Shown: positions 6,253-8,698 of the stretch, piece by piece
Layout: each line of letters starts with the position of its first letter
Numbering within the stretch: the stretch's first letter is position 1
Assembly (NCBI GenBank): GCA_023422485.1
Contig: JAGTAM010000365.1
Coordinates: 1 to 8,698, forward strand
Length of the DNA stretch: 8,698 nt
From: Pseudomonadota bacterium
GTDB taxonomy: Bacteria > Pseudomonadota > Alphaproteobacteria > Rhizobiales > Beijerinckiaceae
Direction of reading: 5' to 3'
Notes under the pieces: model-generated
The model's database searches: none
What the model was told of the DNA's origin: nothing
What the model saw: only the letters and a program-made list of their open reading frames with translations
Translations under genes and position numbers: made by a program

Positions 6253-6762
6253 ATGCGTTTTGAGGTCGAGCGTAAATTCCTCGTCGCCAACGATGGCTGG
6301 CAGGCGGGCGTCACCACTCGCCGCCGCCTCACGGATGGTCTGATCGGACAGTTCGTGACGGGGAACAAGGTGCGGGTGCGGCTCGATGAGGGCCGCGCGT
6401 GGCTGACGGTCAAGGGCGAGCGCGTCGGCCTCGGTCGCCCCGAATTCGAATACGAGATCCCGCGCGCCGACGCGGAAGCGATGATGAGCCTCGTCTGTGA
6501 GACCTGCTTCATCGAGAAGACGCGCCATTGCGTGCCCTATGCCGGCCTGGTCTGGGAAGTCGATGTCTACGCCGGGACCCTGACCGGGTTGGTCCTGGCC
6601 GAGGTGGAGCTCGAGCACGAGGGGCAGGTCTTCGACGGCCCGCCTTGGCTCGGGAGGGAAGTGACGGGGGATCCGCGCTTCCGCCAATCGGCCCTGCTGC
6701 GCCGATTCGGCGTCGAGGGGCGCCTCGTCACTTCGGAAGAGGTGCTCGCCCTGCCGCTGTGA
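6253..6762 (+). CDS. Stand-alone CYTH domain triphosphate-tunnel metalloenzyme
   Basis: This 169-residue protein is a single CYTH domain of the usual ~150-180-residue size. It opens MRFEVERKFLV, with the ExExK triphosphate/metal motif at E4, E6 and K8. The tunnel strands follow: KVRVRLDEGRAWLTVKG, RPEFEYEIPRADAEAM, then IEKTRH, LVWEVDVYAG, LVLAEVELEHE with the paired glutamates, and WLGREVTGDPRFRQSAL. Relatives hydrolyse inorganic triphosphate (or sometimes NTPs) with Mg or Mn, and the superfamily also includes class IV adenylate cyclases (CyaB). I call triphosphatase most likely, unproven. The ATG at 6253 is preferred because the ExExK motif normally sits within the first ten residues; an in-frame TTG at 6205 would add 16 odd residues. 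No good ribosome binding site precedes the ATG, which directly follows a hairpin and T6 run. Confidence 0.92.
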   Translation: MRFEVERKFLVANDGWQAGVTTRRRLTDGLIGQFVTGNKVRVRLDEGRAWLTVKGERVGLGRPEFEYEIPRADAEAMMSLVCETCFIEKTRHCVPYAGLVWEVDVYAGTLTGLVLAEVELEHEGQVFDGPPWLGREVTGDPRFRQSALLRRFGVEGRLVTSEEVLALPL

Positions 6763-6903
6763 GACGTCGGCTCAGCTCAGACCGCTTCCGGATGTCGCTT
6801 CCAGCCTCGCCGACCAAGCTGTCGTTGCCGACGACTTCGTCGTTGCCTCGCACCGCGCTATGAAGGTCGTTGGAGACGTCGTTCAAACCAAGGAGCGGGT
6901 GCG
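6763..6903. promoter_or_regulatory. Upstream region of the adenylate cyclase gene with GTCGTT repeats
   Basis: These 141 bases carry four copies of GTCGTT (starting at 6821, 6839, 6866 and 6878). The first two belong to a 9-base direct repeat, GTCGTTGCC, 18 bases apart. GACGAC (6830-6835) forms an imperfect dyad with the copy at 6839. The last part contains the ribosome binding site AAGGAG (6890-6895), 8 bases before the GTG start at 6904. No clear -35/-10 pair is visible. The repeats could be regulator sites but are short. Confidence 0.3.
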
Positions 6904-8631
6904 GTGGGGCAGGCGGCGCGTCCGGGTTTTCGCCGCCGCTTCGGTCTGCTCTCGCCCGTCCGTCCGACCCTGCGGCAGCTTCGTCTCGGCAGCGGCCTCG
7001 TGCTGTTCGCCTACGTGCTCACGCATCTGCTCGTCCACGCCTTGGGCAACGTCTCCCTCGGCGCACTGGAGACCGGGCTCGCGGTGAAGGTCGCGCTCTG
7101 GCGCACGCCGCCCGCCCTGCTGCTCCTCTACGGCGCTCTTCTCACTCATCTCACTCTGGGACTTTACGCCTTCTACGAGCGGCGCTTCTACCGGATGCGG
7201 CCGGCCGAGACCGCGCAGCTCCTGCTCGGCCTCGCCGTGCCGATGCTGCTCCTCAGCCACGTCGTCGGCACCCGTCTCGCTTGGAGCCTGGAGGAGCTCG
7301 ACAGAGGTTATCCCCAGGTTCTCTACGCCACCTGGGTCGCCGCGCCGGGCCAAGGCATGCTGCAGGCAACCGGCCTCGTCGTGGCGTGGCTGCACGGCTG
7401 CTTCGGCCTCTATTTCTGGCTCCGGCTCAAACGCGGATATTCCCGCGCGGCGCCCTGGTTGCTCGCGGGCGCGGTGCTGGTGCCGACCCTGGCGCTCCTC
7501 GGTGTGGTTCAGGGCGGTCGCAGCGTGGCGCTGCTTGCCGCCGATCCCGCTTGGCGGGCGCAGGAGCTCGGTCCGAACCATTTCGGCCTCAAGGCGCAGA
7601 GCGAACGGCTGGGCGCGGTTCGCCGCGGCCTCTTCTCGGCCTACCTCGCGGCACTCGGGCTCGTCGTGCTGGCGCGCGGCGCCCGCACCTTCGCCGAGAC
7701 GCGCGGCGGCTTCGTGCGCATCGGCTATCCCGACGGGCGCACCGTCCGGGTGCCGCGGGGCAGCAGCGTCCTGGAGGCGAGCCGGCGCGGCCGCATCCCG
7801 CACGCAAGCGTATGCGGCGGGCGGGGCCGCTGTTCGACCTGCCGCATCCGGGTGGTCGATCCGGAGCGCCACCGCCACCTGCCGGAGCCGGAACGGACGG
7901 AGCGCCTCGTCCTGGAGCGCATCGGCGCCAGCCCCGGCATCCGCCTCGCCTGCCAGCTCCGGCCGACGGCCGACTTGATCGTCGCGCCGCTGTTCACGCC
8001 GCAGGCCCGCGTGACCTCCGTGCTCGACGCGGAGCGGGCCGCGACCGGCGAGGAGCGCTTCGTCGTCGTCCTGTTCGCGGACCTGCGCGGCTCGACCCGG
8101 TTCGCCGAGGAGCACCTGCCCTACGACACCGTCTTCGTCATCGGCCGCTTCCTCGGCGCGGTCGGCCGGGCGGTGCGCGAGGCGGGCGGATCGGTCAATC
8201 AACATCTCGGCGACGGGCTGATGGCGATCTTCGGCCTCAATCGCGACCCGAAGCACGCCGCCCGCGACGCCCTGCGGGCCGTCGATGGCATCGCAGCGCA
8301 CGTCGAACAGCTCAACCGCGTGCTCGCCGCCGATCTCGGCGAGCGCCTGCGCTACGGCGTCGGCCTGCATGCCGGCATGGCCATCGTCGGCGAACTCGGG
8401 GACGAGACCGAATCTCGCTTCACGGTGCTCGGTGACACGGTCAATGTTGCCGCCCGGCTGGAAGGTCTGACTGGGCCGATGCGGCAGGTCGCGATCGTCT
8501 CGGAAGCCGTCTACGAGGCCGCCGGGCTGCCCGCCGGGCCGCTTCAGGAACTGACGCTGACCGGGCGGGCTCGGCCGCTGCGGGCGCGCCTGATCGGAGC
8601 CGACGCTCAAGCCGCGCTTCAGGACGGTTGA
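6904..8631 (+). CDS. CyaC-like membrane adenylate cyclase: six-helix heme-type anchor, [2Fe-2S] domain, class III catalytic domain
   Basis: The 575-residue protein has three parts. Residues 25-260 form six membrane helices (about 28-48, 68-90, 104-124, 153-174, 183-203, 243-258). The first four carry histidines (H41/H45, H82, H119, H164), like the tetra-His heme ligands of diheme succinate:quinone reductase anchors. Residues 268-365 are a ferredoxin domain with C304, C310, C313 and C350 (CX5CX2CX36C, adrenodoxin-type spacing). Residues 384-565 are the class III cyclase domain, with metal aspartates D393 (FADLRGST) and D437 (HLGDGLMAIFG), and N514 and R518 in LGDTVNVAARLE. The adenine-specifying Lys/Asp positions appear to be Q433 and T507. 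From memory, Sinorhizobium meliloti CyaC, a redox-regulated diheme adenylate cyclase, is the closest characterised protein. The product should be cAMP, controlled by quinone or redox state. The GTG start is set by AAGGAG 8 bases upstream. Confidence 0.92.
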   Translation: MGQAARPGFRRRFGLLSPVRPTLRQLRLGSGLVLFAYVLTHLLVHALGNVSLGALETGLAVKVALWRTPPALLLLYGALLTHLTLGLYAFYERRFYRMRPAETAQLLLGLAVPMLLLSHVVGTRLAWSLEELDRGYPQVLYATWVAAPGQGMLQATGLVVAWLHGCFGLYFWLRLKRGYSRAAPWLLAGAVLVPTLALLGVVQGGRSVALLAADPAWRAQELGPNHFGLKAQSERLGAVRRGLFSAYLAALGLVVLARGARTFAETRGGFVRIGYPDGRTVRVPRGSSVLEASRRGRIPHASVCGGRGRCSTCRIRVVDPERHRHLPEPERTERLVLERIGASPGIRLACQLRPTADLIVAPLFTPQARVTSVLDAERAATGEERFVVVLFADLRGSTRFAEEHLPYDTVFVIGRFLGAVGRAVREAGGSVNQHLGDGLMAIFGLNRDPKHAARDALRAVDGIAAHVEQLNRVLAADLGERLRYGVGLHAGMAIVGELGDETESRFTVLGDTVNVAARLEGLTGPMRQVAIVSEAVYEAAGLPAGPLQELTLTGRARPLRARLIGADAQAALQDG

Positions 8632-8657
8632 CGGGTTCGGTGCCGATCACGCCGCGA

Positions 8658-8688
8658 CCTCTTATTCCTCGAACGCAGGAAGAAGGGG
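8658..8688 (+). terminator. Stem-loop downstream of the cyclase gene
   Basis: An inverted repeat starts 26 bases after the stop. CCTCTTATTCCT (8658-8669) pairs with AGGAAGAAGGGG (8677-8688) around a 7-base loop, with one mismatch (A8664/G8682) and one G-T pair. It is unusually AT-rich for this window. No T-run follows before the window ends. It is a probable transcription end or mRNA 3' structure; alternatively the purine-rich right arm could be the ribosome binding site of a gene beyond the edge. Confidence 0.4.
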
Positions 8689-8698
8689 AACCTGCGGA

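Noticed and set aside
6870..8435. Long plus-strand open frame overlapping the cyclase gene in another frame
   Set aside because: The product is extremely Arg/Pro/Ala-rich, typical of an off-frame GC-rich translation, and it has no motif.
6883..8610. 575-codon minus-strand open frame opposite the cyclase gene
   Set aside because: It is an antisense shadow: the plus frame carries all cyclase and ferredoxin motifs, while the minus product has no domain and a biased composition.

Overview
The window is GC-rich (roughly 70%), and its genes have strongly G/C-ending codons. All confident genes lie on the + strand. The base composition, codon use and gene families suggest a soil- or plant-associated alphaproteobacterium of the Methylobacterium/Rhizobiales type. 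No rRNA, tRNA, CRISPR array or insertion sequence was seen, so the organism call is an inference.

Layout. Positions 1-1247 hold two closely linked membrane-protein genes of unknown function: a two-helix protein with a C-terminal soluble domain that may be PH-like, then a protein with a periplasmic domain between two helices. Positions 1248-1746 hold no confident gene. This stretch looks like a mosaic of two gene tails pointing outward (minus-strand tail about 1266-1385, plus-strand tail about 1390-1682), as if a deletion had removed the shared 5' ends of a divergent pair. A small exported protein of unknown function follows (1747-2247), then a doubtful mini-ORF, then an HD-superfamily phosphohydrolase of the COG4339 type (2375-3043), which is followed by a strong GC hairpin.

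The right two thirds carries four signalling or phosphate-chemistry genes. They are a leucine-rich-repeat protein fused to an unusual Ser/Thr-kinase-like domain (3101-4435), a CYTH-CHAD triphosphatase / polyphosphate-binding protein (4536-6074), a stand-alone CYTH triphosphate-tunnel enzyme (6253-6762), and a 575-residue membrane adenylate cyclase (6904-8631). The cyclase joins a six-helix, histidine-bearing membrane anchor resembling diheme succinate:quinone reductase anchors, an adrenodoxin-type [2Fe-2S] domain and a class III cyclase catalytic domain. This architecture matches the redox-regulated CyaC of Sinorhizobium.

How they may work together. Five successive genes (HD hydrolase, kinase, two CYTH enzymes, cyclase) all act on phosphoryl groups or nucleotides. 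They are separated by 57-178 bp gaps with hairpins and inverted repeats, so they look like neighbouring, separately controlled units and not one tight operon. The most notable items are the redox cyclase with non-canonical adenine-specifying residues, the LRR-kinase with a shortened activation segment and an HGD catalytic loop, and the structured leader between the two CYTH genes.
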